From Candidatus Poribacteria bacterium (GTDB lineage Bacteria; Poribacteria; WGA-4E; WGA-3G), in contig JAPPBX010000031.1 of assembly GCA_026702755.1 (NCBI GenBank), positions 1-64,000 of the forward strand: a stretch of DNA of 64,000 bases, read 5' to 3'. Made by a program: the position numbers and the translations under genes. Position 1 is the stretch's first letter, and each line of letters opens with the position of its first letter. Below the pieces are notes generated by a model that had not been told where the DNA came from, made no database searches, and saw only the letters and a list, made by a program, of their open reading frames with translations. Shown piece after piece: positions 43,733 through 53,492 of the stretch.

Positions 43733-46525
43733 ATGTCAATTTCAGATAATAAACGGCATCTCTGGTGTGTCGTCGCCATCCTACTCGGCATCATATCAGC
43801 AATACCGATGACTGCCAGTGCCGAAGCACTTAAGGTAGTCGTTCAAGACCAGAATGGGAACGCTATCCCGGAAGCAAAAGTGCAAATCGGGAACCAAGAA
43901 CAAACAACAGATGATTCTGGAATCGCTATGTTCAGCGATGTAACAGGTTCAGCGTCGCTAACAATAATAGCAATCGGATTTTCGAGCAAACGGATCAATA
44001 CCACTGCGGGACAAACCGAAGTGACAGCCACGCTTGCTCCCATCCAAACGATTGAATCCGTTGTGGTGGTAGGTACTCGCAGTATCGGCAGAAGAGCCTT
44101 GCAGGCACCCGTCCCGATAGAAGTTGTTAACAGAGAGCAGCTTAGTATTACAGGTCAATCCGAAACGGGACGTGTTCTGCAGATGTTAGTCCCCTCCTTT
44201 AACTTCTCAAGTTCAACAATTAGTGATGGTACAGACGCATTGCGTCCGGCAACATTGCGTGGCTTGGGGCCCGACCAGACGCTTGTGCTCGTCAATGGCA
44301 AACGTCGCCACAAAAGCGCATTGTTGCACGTAAATACATCTGTAGGTCGTGGGACTGCCGGAACAGACTTCAACGCGATTCCGTCTGCGGCGATAGAGCG
44401 GATTGAAGTGCTACGTGATGGCGCAGCAGCACAATACGGTTCCGATGCGATCGCCGGTGTTATCAACATTGTACTCAAAAACGACGTTGACACAGGTGAT
44501 GCCGATGTTTATTGGGGGCAAACATACCAAGGCGATGGTGACACATGGAACGGAAACGCCAACTACGGTATGAAAGTCGGTGACTCCGGTTTCCTCAATC
44601 TCACCGCTGAATGGCGCGAGAGAGCACGCACCAACCGGGCAGGTCTCACAGGGGAACGCCAATATGATTGGACAGAAGTTAACCAAGGTAGACTTGCAGA
44701 TAATACACTTGAAATTGAAAACGATGATGGAACTGTAACCGAGAAATCTGTCTGGTTCGATTCGCGCGAATATACCTTTGAAAGACAGAACTTCCGCATC
44801 GGGGATTCCGATTCGTCACAAAAAATCGGATTTTACAACTTTGGACTCCCGCTCGGCGAGGGGTTGGAACTCTATTCTTTCGGGGGACACTCCTCACGCC
44901 AAAACAACAGTGCGGGTTTCTATCGTAGAGCGAATCAGGCATCCCGAACTGTCACTGAAATCTATCCGGACGGGTTCCTACCAGAAATCAATACAGATAT
45001 TGGCGATACTTCTCTCGCCTTAGGTATGGCATGGACACATGAAGCAACTGACCTGAATGTCGATGTCAGCGTCAATCACGGGTTGAATACATTCGACTTC
45101 CTCATTTCTAACTCCTTGAACGCCTCTTACGGTGCAAGCAGCCCAACCTCCGCAGATGCTGGTGGCTTTGAACTCTCACAAACGGCGTTTAACTTAGATG
45201 TTACTTACCCGCTCGACTACCAGTCCTCACTGGTAAACCTCGCCGGTGGTGTCGAATTCCGTAGGGAAGGTTACGGTATCCGCGCGGGTGAACCGCTTTC
45301 ATGGATTAATGCGGGTCTTGGGGTACCCGGTGCCTCTGGTGGTATACAAGTATTTCCCGGCTTCCGGCCCGATAATGAAGTGGACGAGAGTCGGACGAAT
45401 ATCGCAGGTTATGCCGACTTTGAATCCTATCTTAGTGGGCAACCCGGAACCGGTCTGCTTGTTGGTGCAGCGGTGCGCGGTGAGCAGTACAGCGATTTCG
45501 GCACCACTGTCACAGGAAAAGCGACGGGTCGCTATGACTTGACAAAACAGGTTGCAGTCCGTGCTGCCGGCAGTACAGGCTTCCGTGCGCCTTCACTACA
45601 GCAGCTCTACTTCAATAACATCAGTACACAATTCAAGGTAGATGCTGACGATATTGATGGCGATGGAAACACCACTGAGCTGGTTGCTCTTGAAGTCGGT
45701 ACGTTCCGCAATGATAGCGATGCTGCACGGGCACTTGGTATCCCTGAACTGAAAGAGGAAACCGCTTTCAACGTCTCTGGTGGTGTTGTGTTGAAACCAC
45801 TTGAGAAGTTGTGGTTCACCGTAGACGGATTCCTCATCCAAATCGATGATCGCATTGTTCTGAGTGGTAGTTTCAGTGCCGATAAAGTCAAAGCGTTAGC
45901 TGCAGCAGGCGCGAGCAGCGCGCAGGTGTTCACGAATGTTGCACAGACACGGACGCAAGGCGTTGATGTCGCAGCAGGTTATCTCCACGCTTTCGACAAT
46001 GAATCTCTTCTTAATCTGAAGGTTGCGTTGACATGGGCAGATACCGAAGTTATCGGTGACGTGGACGCGCCAGAAATTCTTGTCGGACTTGAGGACACTC
46101 TCTTCCCGTCGCAGGAACGTTCCATGATTGAAGAGTGGCAGCCGAACACTCGCATTAACGTCGGTGTGGATTACATCATCGGTGACCTCACGATTGGTGG
46201 TGCTTTGCGCTACTTCGGCAGCTACACCGTTCAAGAGGGAAGCGGTGACGATCCAGCACGGCAGACTTACGGCGGAAAATGGCTCACCGATATCCAGAGC
46301 AATTACCAGTTGAACGAAGGACTTTCACTGACAATCGGTGCGAATAACCTGTTCGATCAGGTACCTGACTTGAACGAGATTGGACAGTCACGCGCCGGAA
46401 CGCTAACGGACAGCACGGGGCATGTCATTGTTGATTCACCCGGTGTGTTCACGTATTCGAGACGGTCTGCTCCGTTCGGTTTCAACGGTGGACTTTACTA
46501 CGCGAAGCTCTCCTATAGTTTCTAA
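43733..46525 (+). CDS. TonB-dependent outer-membrane receptor, copy 1
   Basis: The protein has about 930 residues from the ATG at 43733, chosen for a GAGG site nine bases upstream; the frame opens at 43679. A signal peptide (ending near ASAEA) precedes a carboxypeptidase-regulatory-like domain (VVQDQNGNAIPEAKV), then the plug (PVPIEVVNREQLSITGQSE, DGTDALRPATLRGLGPDQTL, IERIEVLRDGAAAQYGSDAI) and a large barrel ending LYYAKLSYSF with the terminal Phe. It should import an unknown nutrient using TonB energy. No TonB box is obvious, and no tonB/exbBD genes are nearby. The next gene is a close paralogue. Confidence 0.93.
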   Translation: MSISDNKRHLWCVVAILLGIISAIPMTASAEALKVVVQDQNGNAIPEAKVQIGNQEQTTDDSGIAMFSDVTGSASLTIIAIGFSSKRINTTAGQTEVTATLAPIQTIESVVVVGTRSIGRRALQAPVPIEVVNREQLSITGQSETGRVLQMLVPSFNFSSSTISDGTDALRPATLRGLGPDQTLVLVNGKRRHKSALLHVNTSVGRGTAGTDFNAIPSAAIERIEVLRDGAAAQYGSDAIAGVINIVLKNDVDTGDADVYWGQTYQGDGDTWNGNANYGMKVGDSGFLNLTAEWRERARTNRAGLTGERQYDWTEVNQGRLADNTLEIENDDGTVTEKSVWFDSREYTFERQNFRIGDSDSSQKIGFYNFGLPLGEGLELYSFGGHSSRQNNSAGFYRRANQASRTVTEIYPDGFLPEINTDIGDTSLALGMAWTHEATDLNVDVSVNHGLNTFDFLISNSLNASYGASSPTSADAGGFELSQTAFNLDVTYPLDYQSSLVNLAGGVEFRREGYGIRAGEPLSWINAGLGVPGASGGIQVFPGFRPDNEVDESRTNIAGYADFESYLSGQPGTGLLVGAAVRGEQYSDFGTTVTGKATGRYDLTKQVAVRAAGSTGFRAPSLQQLYFNNISTQFKVDADDIDGDGNTTELVALEVGTFRNDSDAARALGIPELKEETAFNVSGGVVLKPLEKLWFTVDGFLIQIDDRIVLSGSFSADKVKALAAAGASSAQVFTNVAQTRTQGVDVAAGYLHAFDNESLLNLKVALTWADTEVIGDVDAPEILVGLEDTLFPSQERSMIEEWQPNTRINVGVDYIIGDLTIGGALRYFGSYTVQEGSGDDPARQTYGGKWLTDIQSNYQLNEGLSLTIGANNLFDQVPDLNEIGQSRAGTLTDSTGHVIVDSPGVFTYSRRSAPFGFNGGLYYAKLSYSF

Positions 46526-46540
46526 AATGGTTTCTCAATC

Positions 46541-46573
46541 AATATAGGCGCGGTCCCAAACCGCGCCTATATT
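46541..46573 (+). terminator. Terminator-like hairpin between the two receptor genes
   Basis: AATATAGGCGCGGT and ACCGCGCCTATATT form a perfect 14-base stem with a 5-base loop. The following ATTTTGAGG is only weakly T-rich. It lies 15 bases after the stop codon. Confidence 0.75.
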
Positions 46574-46745
46574 ATTTTGAGGAAGATTGATTACTCATAG
46601 TGGTTTTGTACCGCAAACTGTATGAGGATTAATTGTCGGAATCAGGATTTTCAGGATTCAAGGATTTTTAGGATGACAACTCGACTGGGACTATAGACAT
46701 CCTTTACTTTGCAATTTTTATTATCTATAAGCGAGAATAAACGAG

Positions 46746-49544
46746 ATGTTAATTTCAGAAAATAAACGGTATTTCTGGTGCGTTGTCGCTATGCTATTCA
46801 GCATCGTCCCAGCAATACCGATGACTGCCAGTGCCGCGGCACTTAAGGTAGTCGTTCAAGAGCAGAACGGGAACGCTATTTCAGCAGCAAAAGTCCAAAC
46901 CGGAAACCAAGAACAGACAACAGATGACTCTGGAGTCGCCACGTTTAGTGACGTGACAGGTGCGCAGTCGCTCACTGTAACAGCAACCGGATTTTCGAGT
47001 AAGCAGGTCAACACTACTGCAGGACAAACCGAAGTGGCAGTGACACTCGCTCCCACCCAAATCGTTGACACAGTCGTGGTGGTAGGTACCCGAAGTATCG
47101 GTAGGAAAGTTTTGCAAGCACCTGTGCCGATAGAAGTGGTTAACAGGGAACAACTTAGCCTCACCGGTCAATCCGAAACGGGGCGCGTCCTACAGATGTT
47201 AGTTCCCTCCTTTAACTTCCCAAGCTCAACAATTAGCGATGGCACCGACGCGTTGCGTCCTGCGACGTTGCGAGGCTTAGGACCTGATCAGACGCTTGTG
47301 CTCATCAACGGCAAACGTCGCCACAAAAGTGCGCTGCTGCACGTAAATAGTTCCGTCGGTCGCGGCACCGCTGGGACAGACTTCAACGCGATTCCATCCG
47401 CGGCGATAGAGCGGATCGAAGTCCTCCGTGACGGCGCAGCAGCACAATACGGCTCCGATGCGATCGCCGGTGTCATCAACATCATTTTAAAGGATGATGT
47501 CGATTTAGGCGATGTCAACCTCTATTGGGGACAGACCTACGAAGGTGACGGAGATACGTGGCACGGAAATGGGAATTATGGGATGAAAGTCGGTGATTCC
47601 GGCTTCCTCAATCTAACAGTGGAGTGGCGCGACAGATACCGCACGAACCGCGCTGGGATTAGCGGCACGCGACAGTACGATTGGGTAGAAGTAGACCAAG
47701 GTAGACCGCCCGATGCCGAACTTGAGGTAAAAGACGCGGACGGAAATGTAACAGGTAAAAAACCGGTCTGGTTTGATCCGCGTGAGTATTACTTCAATCG
47801 AAAAAACTTTCGGGTCGGGGATGCTGACACTTCACAAAAAGTTGGGGTCTACAATTTCGGTCTACCCCTGACAGAAACATTAGAGCTCTATTCATTCGGT
47901 GGGTATTCTACAAGGCAAAACAATAGCTCGGGCTTTTATCGCAACAGCAAAGATACCAGTCGAAACGTGAAGGCGATTTATCCAGATGGATTTCTTCCGG
48001 AAATCAACACAGCCATTGAAGATGTATCCGTTGCATTGGGAATGGCGTGGAAACACGCTTCAACGGATTTAGATGTTGATCTCAGTCTGAACCACGGTCT
48101 GAATACGTTTGACTTTTTCATTTCCAACTCACTGAACGCTTCCTACGGGGCGGCGAGTCCAACTGCCGCCGATTCCGGTGGATTTCGACTCGATCAAACT
48201 GCCTTCAATATAGATATTACCTATCCTCTCACCTATCAATCCTCCCTCATTAACCTTGCCGGTGGTGCCGAATTTCGACGGGAAAGTTACGGCATCCGAG
48301 CGGGTGAACCTGTCTCTTGGTTCAACGCGGGTCTCGGTGCCGAAGGTGCAGCCAGTGGTATCCAAGTCTTTCCCGGCTTCCGTCCAGCCAACGAGGTGGA
48401 TGAAAGCCGGATAAATATTGCAGGTTACGCTGACTTTGAATCCCATCTCAGCGGGCAACCGGGAACCGGTCTGCTCGTTGGTGCTGCTGTACGGGGCGAG
48501 CAGTATAGCGACTTCGGTGCTACTGTCACAGGAAAAGCAACGGTTCGCTACGACTTAACAGAACAGATTGCGGTGCGTGCCGCCGGTAGCACAGGCTTCC
48601 GGGCACCCTTACTCCAACAACTTTATTTTAACAACATCAGCACACAATTCAAGGCTGACAATAATGACGCTGATGGCGATGGGAATACGACGGAACTGCT
48701 ACCTTTCGAGGTCGGGACGTTTCGCAATGACAGCGACACTGCGCGTGCACTCAACATCCCAGAACTTAAAGAGGAAACCTCAGTCAACGTTTCAGGGGGT
48801 ATCGTCCTCAAACCGATTCAGAATCTATGGTTGACGCTTGATGCCTTCCAGATTGACCTTGATGACCGCATTGTTCTAAGCGGCAGCTTCAGGGCAGATA
48901 CCGTGCCTGCCTTAGCACAAGCTGGTGCCAGTCAAGCACAAGTCTTTACGAATGTCGCGCAAACGCGGACTCGCGGCATTGATATAGCCACAGGTTACGT
49001 ACACGCCTTTGACGATGAATCTCTTCTCGATTTGAAAGTTGCATTAACGTGGGCAGATACCAAAGTCATCGGTGATGTGGAAGCACCGGGTTCCATTCTA
49101 ATCGGTCTCGAGGAAATTCTCTTTCCAGAACGAGAACGCTCTATTCTTGAGGAATGGCAACCGAACACACGCATAAACCTCACAGCAGATTACACTATCG
49201 GATCCCTCAAAATTGGGTCTGCTTTACGTTACTTCGGGAGTTATACCCTGCAAGCAGGGAGTGGAGAGAATGCCCAGCGTCAAACTTACGGTGGAAAATG
49301 GCTCGCCGATATTCAGAGTGCCTATCAACTCAACGAATCCTTCACCTTGACGCTCGGCGCAAACAATCTTCTCAATCAGGTACCTGACTTAAACGAGGTC
49401 GGTCAAGCACGTGGTGGCACCCTCATAGATAGTACTGGAACAGTGATTGCGGATTCGCCGGGAGTTTTCACGTATGATCGGGCGGCTGCACCCTTCGGTT
49501 TCAACGGTGGACTTTACTACGTGAAGTTATCTTATAGTTTCTAA
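46746..49544 (+). CDS. TonB-dependent outer-membrane receptor, copy 2
   Basis: The 932-residue protein is a close paralogue of the receptor just upstream, sharing signal peptide, regulatory-like domain, plug and barrel almost block by block. The plug contains PVPIEVVNREQLSLTGQSE and IERIEVLRDGAAAQYGSDAI, and the C-terminus is LYYVKLSYSF. Differences cluster in loop-like stretches of the barrel, such as DQGRPPDAELEVKDADGN compared with NQGRLADNTLEIENDDG, which may tune the substrate. A terminator-like hairpin and a separate leader suggest independent expression. The start at 46746 lies eight bases after GAGAATAAACGA. Confidence 0.93.
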   Translation: MLISENKRYFWCVVAMLFSIVPAIPMTASAAALKVVVQEQNGNAISAAKVQTGNQEQTTDDSGVATFSDVTGAQSLTVTATGFSSKQVNTTAGQTEVAVTLAPTQIVDTVVVVGTRSIGRKVLQAPVPIEVVNREQLSLTGQSETGRVLQMLVPSFNFPSSTISDGTDALRPATLRGLGPDQTLVLINGKRRHKSALLHVNSSVGRGTAGTDFNAIPSAAIERIEVLRDGAAAQYGSDAIAGVINIILKDDVDLGDVNLYWGQTYEGDGDTWHGNGNYGMKVGDSGFLNLTVEWRDRYRTNRAGISGTRQYDWVEVDQGRPPDAELEVKDADGNVTGKKPVWFDPREYYFNRKNFRVGDADTSQKVGVYNFGLPLTETLELYSFGGYSTRQNNSSGFYRNSKDTSRNVKAIYPDGFLPEINTAIEDVSVALGMAWKHASTDLDVDLSLNHGLNTFDFFISNSLNASYGAASPTAADSGGFRLDQTAFNIDITYPLTYQSSLINLAGGAEFRRESYGIRAGEPVSWFNAGLGAEGAASGIQVFPGFRPANEVDESRINIAGYADFESHLSGQPGTGLLVGAAVRGEQYSDFGATVTGKATVRYDLTEQIAVRAAGSTGFRAPLLQQLYFNNISTQFKADNNDADGDGNTTELLPFEVGTFRNDSDTARALNIPELKEETSVNVSGGIVLKPIQNLWLTLDAFQIDLDDRIVLSGSFRADTVPALAQAGASQAQVFTNVAQTRTRGIDIATGYVHAFDDESLLDLKVALTWADTKVIGDVEAPGSILIGLEEILFPERERSILEEWQPNTRINLTADYTIGSLKIGSALRYFGSYTLQAGSGENAQRQTYGGKWLADIQSAYQLNESFTLTLGANNLLNQVPDLNEVGQARGGTLIDSTGTVIADSPGVFTYDRAAAPFGFNGGLYYVKLSYSF

Positions 49545-49606
49545 GATGGTTTTTTAATAGTTGTTACAAAAGATGTAAGCACTGTTTTCGACTGCGCTTT
49601 TTTATG

Positions 49607-49633
49607 TCGCGATCAGGAGATCGCTCCTACAAC
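49607..49633. repeat. Short palindromic repeat, family C
   Basis: TCGCGATCAGGAGATCGCTC with CTACAAC matches the copy at 18341-18366 (TCGCGATCATGAGATCGCTC) and more loosely 1207-1234. Confidence 0.6.
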
Positions 49634-49646
49634 TCAGATTTTTCTA

Positions 49647-49675
49647 TTGCACCCATTCGCGCAATATGCTAAATT
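49647..49675 (+). promoter_or_regulatory. Possible sigma70 promoter of the cytochrome c gene
   Basis: TTGCAC (49647-49652) and TAAATT (49670-49675) are 17 bases apart, about 35 bases before the start codon. The -10 match is imperfect. Confidence 0.4.
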
Positions 49676-49710
49676 AGGGTGAGATTTGAATCTATAAGGA
49701 GAGCTATTGA

Positions 49711-50274
49711 ATGCAGCGAAATCTCTTAACCTTTTCTGTGGTAGTGCTTTTTGTCGGTGCGATCATTGCGCTGAATATAAACTCTGTCGAAAGCCAGAAC
49801 GATAAGGTGCAGCGAGGAAAATACCTCGTGGACACGGTGGGCGCGTGCGGGCATTGTCATACTCCGCGTGCGGGTGCCGAATATAACATGGACATGTACC
49901 TTGCCGGACATCCAGCGAACGCGCCTTCTCCGCGCTACAACTTCAGTATGATGCAACAAGGCATCTTTATCCTCACGTCACCACAAATGAGTGCCTTCTC
50001 CGGTCCGTTTGGAACAAGTTTCTCCTCAAATTTGACACCGGACAAAGAAACCGGATTGGGTGATTGGACAGAGGAGATGTTCATCCAAGCAATACGTACT
50101 GGGCTTCATCAAGGTGTGGAGGGCAATCGGAAAATCTTTCCGCCGATGCCGACGAAGCACTATGCCCAAATGAACGATGAGGATCTGAAAGCGATTTGGG
50201 CGTATCTACGGACGATTAAGCCGGTTAAAAACGAAGTGAGTCCACCCTTGAATTCACGGGGTAGGCCGTACTAA
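49711..50274 (+). CDS. Monohaem cytochrome c
   Basis: The 187-residue protein has an N-terminal signal or membrane helix (LTFSVVVLFVGAIIALNI) and one haem site CGHCH at about residues 46-50. KIFPPMPTKHYAQMNDEDLK near residue 150 supplies the likely axial Met, followed by the conserved terminal helix LKAIWAYLRTIKPV. It is probably a membrane-anchored or periplasmic electron carrier, similar to cytochromes that accept electrons from sugar or alcohol dehydrogenases. The start follows AAGGAGAGC. It is followed by genes for a Gfo/Idh/MocA oxidoreductase and a PhyH protein on the same strand. Confidence 0.88.
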   Translation: MQRNLLTFSVVVLFVGAIIALNINSVESQNDKVQRGKYLVDTVGACGHCHTPRAGAEYNMDMYLAGHPANAPSPRYNFSMMQQGIFILTSPQMSAFSGPFGTSFSSNLTPDKETGLGDWTEEMFIQAIRTGLHQGVEGNRKIFPPMPTKHYAQMNDEDLKAIWAYLRTIKPVKNEVSPPLNSRGRPY

Positions 50275-50465
50275 AAATTAGACAGGACTTACACACAAAG
50301 CGGATATTGAGAGATGAGAGCAAAGGTGGGAAGCGTGGAAGGATGGAAGAAAGGAAGAATAGACCCCAATCTTCCAACTTTCCAGTCCACCCCGCAAATT
50401 CCACAAACGAATCCGTGGATATTGCGTAAACTCCTATCTATCGAAATTATTTGGAGACATTTTTC

Positions 50466-51530
50466 ATGGCAGCAAAAAAACCTGTCCAAATTGCCGTCGT
50501 CGGTATGGGTATAGGTAAACCGAATGGAACGGCACTCGCCGGAAATCCGAGAGGCAACGTTGTCGCACTCTGCGATTTGCTCGAAGACCGGATGAAAGAC
50601 TTCGCTAAGGACCTACCGGGCGAGGTTAAATTCTACACAGATTACAAAAAGATGTGTAAAGCGAAGGATATTGACGCTGTATTCGTTGGCACCCCGAATC
50701 AGTGGCATGTGCCAATAGCATTGGAAGCCGTACGGAACGGCAAACATGTCATGGTAACGAAACCGCTCGCCGATTCCGAGGAAGCAGCGCAACAACTGGT
50801 CACGGAAGCAGAGGCAGCAGGTGTCGTTAATATGATGTCGCTCTCTACGCGCTTCGGGAATGACACCCAATACCTCGGCAATCTTGCGCGCGATAATTAT
50901 TTCGGAGAACTCTATTACGCGCGGGCACGGAGCGTGCGTAGGAGTGGTATCCCGGCGTGGAATCTCGGTTTCATCCAGAAAGGCGGCGGTGCATTTCGCG
51001 ACATGGGGGTCCATGTGCTTGACTCGGCATGGTGGATTCTCGGATTACCAAAGCCAATTGCGGTACTCGGTGCTGCTGGCGCGAAGTTCGGACCTCGAGG
51101 CCTCGGCTACTGGAAAGGGACGAAAGCCCCTAAAGAGATCTACGAGAAATATGATTCTGATGATTACGCTGGTGGGTTTATTACTTTTGAAGGTGGTGTC
51201 GGCTTGCAGGTGGAAAGTTTCTGGGCATCACACCAACCCGACGAATTTCAGATCGAACTCTTCGGCACAGAGGCAGGCGCGACGCTGAAGCCCCTACGAC
51301 TCTATCGAACCGATAAAAAAGGTGAATTTGAGAACATAGACGCGAAACTTCCAAAGAGTAAGTATGGCAAGTCGTGGGATGCTATCGCTGATCATTTCAT
51401 TGAATGTATTTTAGATGACGTAACCTGCAAGGCACCCCTCCGCCATGGATTGATTGTCCAACAGATGATGGAAGGTCTGCTCACAAGTGCTGAGACAGGA
51501 CGCGAAGTTCAGATTGCAGAAACTGAATGA
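50466..51530 (+). CDS. Gfo/Idh/MocA-family oxidoreductase
   Basis: The protein has about 354 residues from the ATG at 50466, preceded by TTGGAGACA; the frame opens five codons earlier. The N-terminal NAD(P) fold has VQIAVVGMGIGKPNG and the family's E-K-P motif appears as VTKPLADSEEA near residue 100. The C-terminal alpha/beta domain includes GAFRDMGVHVLDSAWWILG with the D/H residues near the active site. Members oxidise or reduce sugars and cyclitols. The stop lies ten bases before a PhyH gene, so the two are likely co-transcribed. Confidence 0.9.
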   Translation: MAAKKPVQIAVVGMGIGKPNGTALAGNPRGNVVALCDLLEDRMKDFAKDLPGEVKFYTDYKKMCKAKDIDAVFVGTPNQWHVPIALEAVRNGKHVMVTKPLADSEEAAQQLVTEAEAAGVVNMMSLSTRFGNDTQYLGNLARDNYFGELYYARARSVRRSGIPAWNLGFIQKGGGAFRDMGVHVLDSAWWILGLPKPIAVLGAAGAKFGPRGLGYWKGTKAPKEIYEKYDSDDYAGGFITFEGGVGLQVESFWASHQPDEFQIELFGTEAGATLKPLRLYRTDKKGEFENIDAKLPKSKYGKSWDAIADHFIECILDDVTCKAPLRHGLIVQQMMEGLLTSAETGREVQIAETE

Positions 51531-51540
51531 GGGATAAAAA

Positions 51541-52266
51541 ATGACCCTTGACACGACAACACTTCGGAACGATTTCTCAAGGGACGGTTTCGCTATCGCG
51601 CCGAACCTGTTCACGCGAAGTGAAGTCCAACGGCTCAAGTTAGAATGTATCGACATTCTGGAAGCCGTTAAAGCAGAAACAGGCACAGTCGCTGGACACG
51701 GTGTTTATGTCGGCTTAGCTGCGCGGAGTCCTGTCTTTCAAACCGCAGTCGGTGATGAACGGATACTCGATATTTTAGAAAGCGTTTATGCACCGGACAT
51801 TGAATTTCTAAGCGACAAGGTAGTTTTCAAAAGCGAGACAACGACCTTCGCCAGCCCTTGGCACCAAGATTGGTCCTATTGGTACGGCGCACATAAACTC
51901 TCAATTTGGGTTGCGCTTGACGATGCGACTGTTGAAAACGGGTGCCTCAAACTCTTTCCGGGTTCTCACAAATCCGCTCTTGTCCACGATGGCGATGCCA
52001 GTGATGGACATGGGTTCGGGAATCGACTCCGTCCAGGTGCGGTTGACGAGAACCTTGCCGTCACAGCGGAGATTGAAGCAGGTGGTGCCGTCTTTTTTCA
52101 CGATTTGACGCTTCATTCCAGTCATCCCAATCGTTCTGGAGAAGAACGCTGGGTCTGGATTCCGACGTACCGCGACGCAAAGGCGGAGGATACCGATTAT
52201 CCGTGGGCTGTCGCTGCGAAAGTTTTACGCGGAGAGAAACTGTCTGAATCAGGATTCACAGGATAG
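51541..52266 (+). CDS. Phytanoyl-CoA dioxygenase-family oxygenase, copy 2
   Basis: The 241-residue protein has the Fe(II)/2-oxoglutarate site: PWHQDWSYW (His, Asp) and the distal HSSHPNRSGEERWVWIPTYR, with His and Arg. LDDATVENGCLKLFPGSHK is a strong family marker. It is the same size as the copy at 39908 but clearly divergent. It follows the Gfo/Idh/MocA gene by ten bases, suggesting that the two act on the same small molecule. The ribosome site GAGGG precedes ATAAAAA and the ATG. Confidence 0.9.
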   Translation: MTLDTTTLRNDFSRDGFAIAPNLFTRSEVQRLKLECIDILEAVKAETGTVAGHGVYVGLAARSPVFQTAVGDERILDILESVYAPDIEFLSDKVVFKSETTTFASPWHQDWSYWYGAHKLSIWVALDDATVENGCLKLFPGSHKSALVHDGDASDGHGFGNRLRPGAVDENLAVTAEIEAGGAVFFHDLTLHSSHPNRSGEERWVWIPTYRDAKAEDTDYPWAVAAKVLRGEKLSESGFTG

Positions 52267-52362
52267 ATAGATTGTCAGGATTAAGGTATGCCAGCGAGGC
52301 TATCGTGTTAACCAAGAATTTTTGTTTTATTCTGAAAAATAAAAAATCCAAAGGAGGTATTA

Positions 52363-53460
52363 ATGGATTTTATCGAAGCACTCAGTAATTTATCAGCGAG
52401 AATCACAAAGCAAAAAGATGTTATTCAGACCGAGGAGGCGACGAAAACTGCTTTCGTCATGCCTTTTATCAACCTTTTGGGATATGACGTATTTAACCCA
52501 ACAGAAGTAGTGCCCGAATTTACTGCTGATGTTGGTACAAAACAGGGTGAAAAGGTTGACTACGCCATTTTCAAAGATGATGAAGTTATCATGCTCATTG
52601 AGTGCAAAAAGTACGGTGAAGATTTGTCTGATGTTCATACCTCACAACTTTACCGTTACTTTTCAGTGGTTCACGCTCGAATTGCTGTATTGACAGATGG
52701 TGTTCTGTATCGATTTTACACCGATTTAGAAGAATCGAACATAATGGATACCAAGCCTTTCCTTGAATTCGACATGCTTGATATTCAGCCGCCGTTGGTC
52801 AATGAGCTCAAGCGGTTCACCAAGCCCGCTTTTGATTTGAATGAAACGCTTACTGCTGCAAGCGACTTGAAGTATACAAAAGAAATAAAGCAGACGATGA
52901 TTGAGCAATTGGAAACGCCTTCCGAAGATTTTGTTCGATTTTTCCTGTCTTTTGTCTACAGCGGTGTAAAAACGCAGGCAGTGGTTCAGCAGTTCACGGA
53001 TATTGTCAAGCGTGCCTTGAACCAGTTTCTAAATGAACAGATTAATCAACGCTTGCAGTCTGCAATCACAAAAGGGGAAGTTGCGGAACAGTCTGTTGAA
53101 GTTGAAGAATCCGATGAGTCAATTGAGGTAGAGGTTGAGTCTCGTATTGTAACAACCGAAGAAGAATTAGAGGGATTTTATACCGTTAAATCCATCATTC
53201 GTGAAGTGGTTGCCCCAGATCGAATTGGACACCGGGACACAATGAGTTATATGTCAGTCCTGCTAGATGATAACAGGCGAAAACCTATATGCCGTCTTCA
53301 TTTTAACAGTACCAAAAAATACTTGGGGTTGTTCGATGGGGGAAAAAACCATGAACGGATTGAAATTGGGAGTATAGACGATATTTACCAGTACACAGAA
53401 CAGCTAAAAGCAACCGCCCAAAGTTATGATACTCCTGATGTCTCAGAAAGCTCAGAGTAA
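52363..53460 (+). CDS. Protein with HsdR N-terminal-type PD-(D/E)XK nuclease domain
   Basis: The 365-residue protein begins with a domain like the type I restriction R-subunit N-terminus: VDYAIFKDDEVIMLIECKK carries the Asp and the ExK of the nuclease site near residues 66-84. A helical middle is followed by an acidic linker (SVEVEESDESIEVEVES) and a small C-terminal domain (VKSIIREVV, ICRLHFNSTKKYLGLFD). It has no helicase motor. The ribosome site AAAGGAGG is ideal. It shares only the N-terminal domain with the protein at 7750. The role is unknown; such proteins are widespread and often lie next to defence genes. Confidence 0.8.
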   Translation: MDFIEALSNLSARITKQKDVIQTEEATKTAFVMPFINLLGYDVFNPTEVVPEFTADVGTKQGEKVDYAIFKDDEVIMLIECKKYGEDLSDVHTSQLYRYFSVVHARIAVLTDGVLYRFYTDLEESNIMDTKPFLEFDMLDIQPPLVNELKRFTKPAFDLNETLTAASDLKYTKEIKQTMIEQLETPSEDFVRFFLSFVYSGVKTQAVVQQFTDIVKRALNQFLNEQINQRLQSAITKGEVAEQSVEVEESDESIEVEVESRIVTTEEELEGFYTVKSIIREVVAPDRIGHRDTMSYMSVLLDDNRRKPICRLHFNSTKKYLGLFDGGKNHERIEIGSIDDIYQYTEQLKATAQSYDTPDVSESSE

Positions 53461-53492
53461 TGTTAGATCGGGAAAACTAGCAAGGAGAAATT

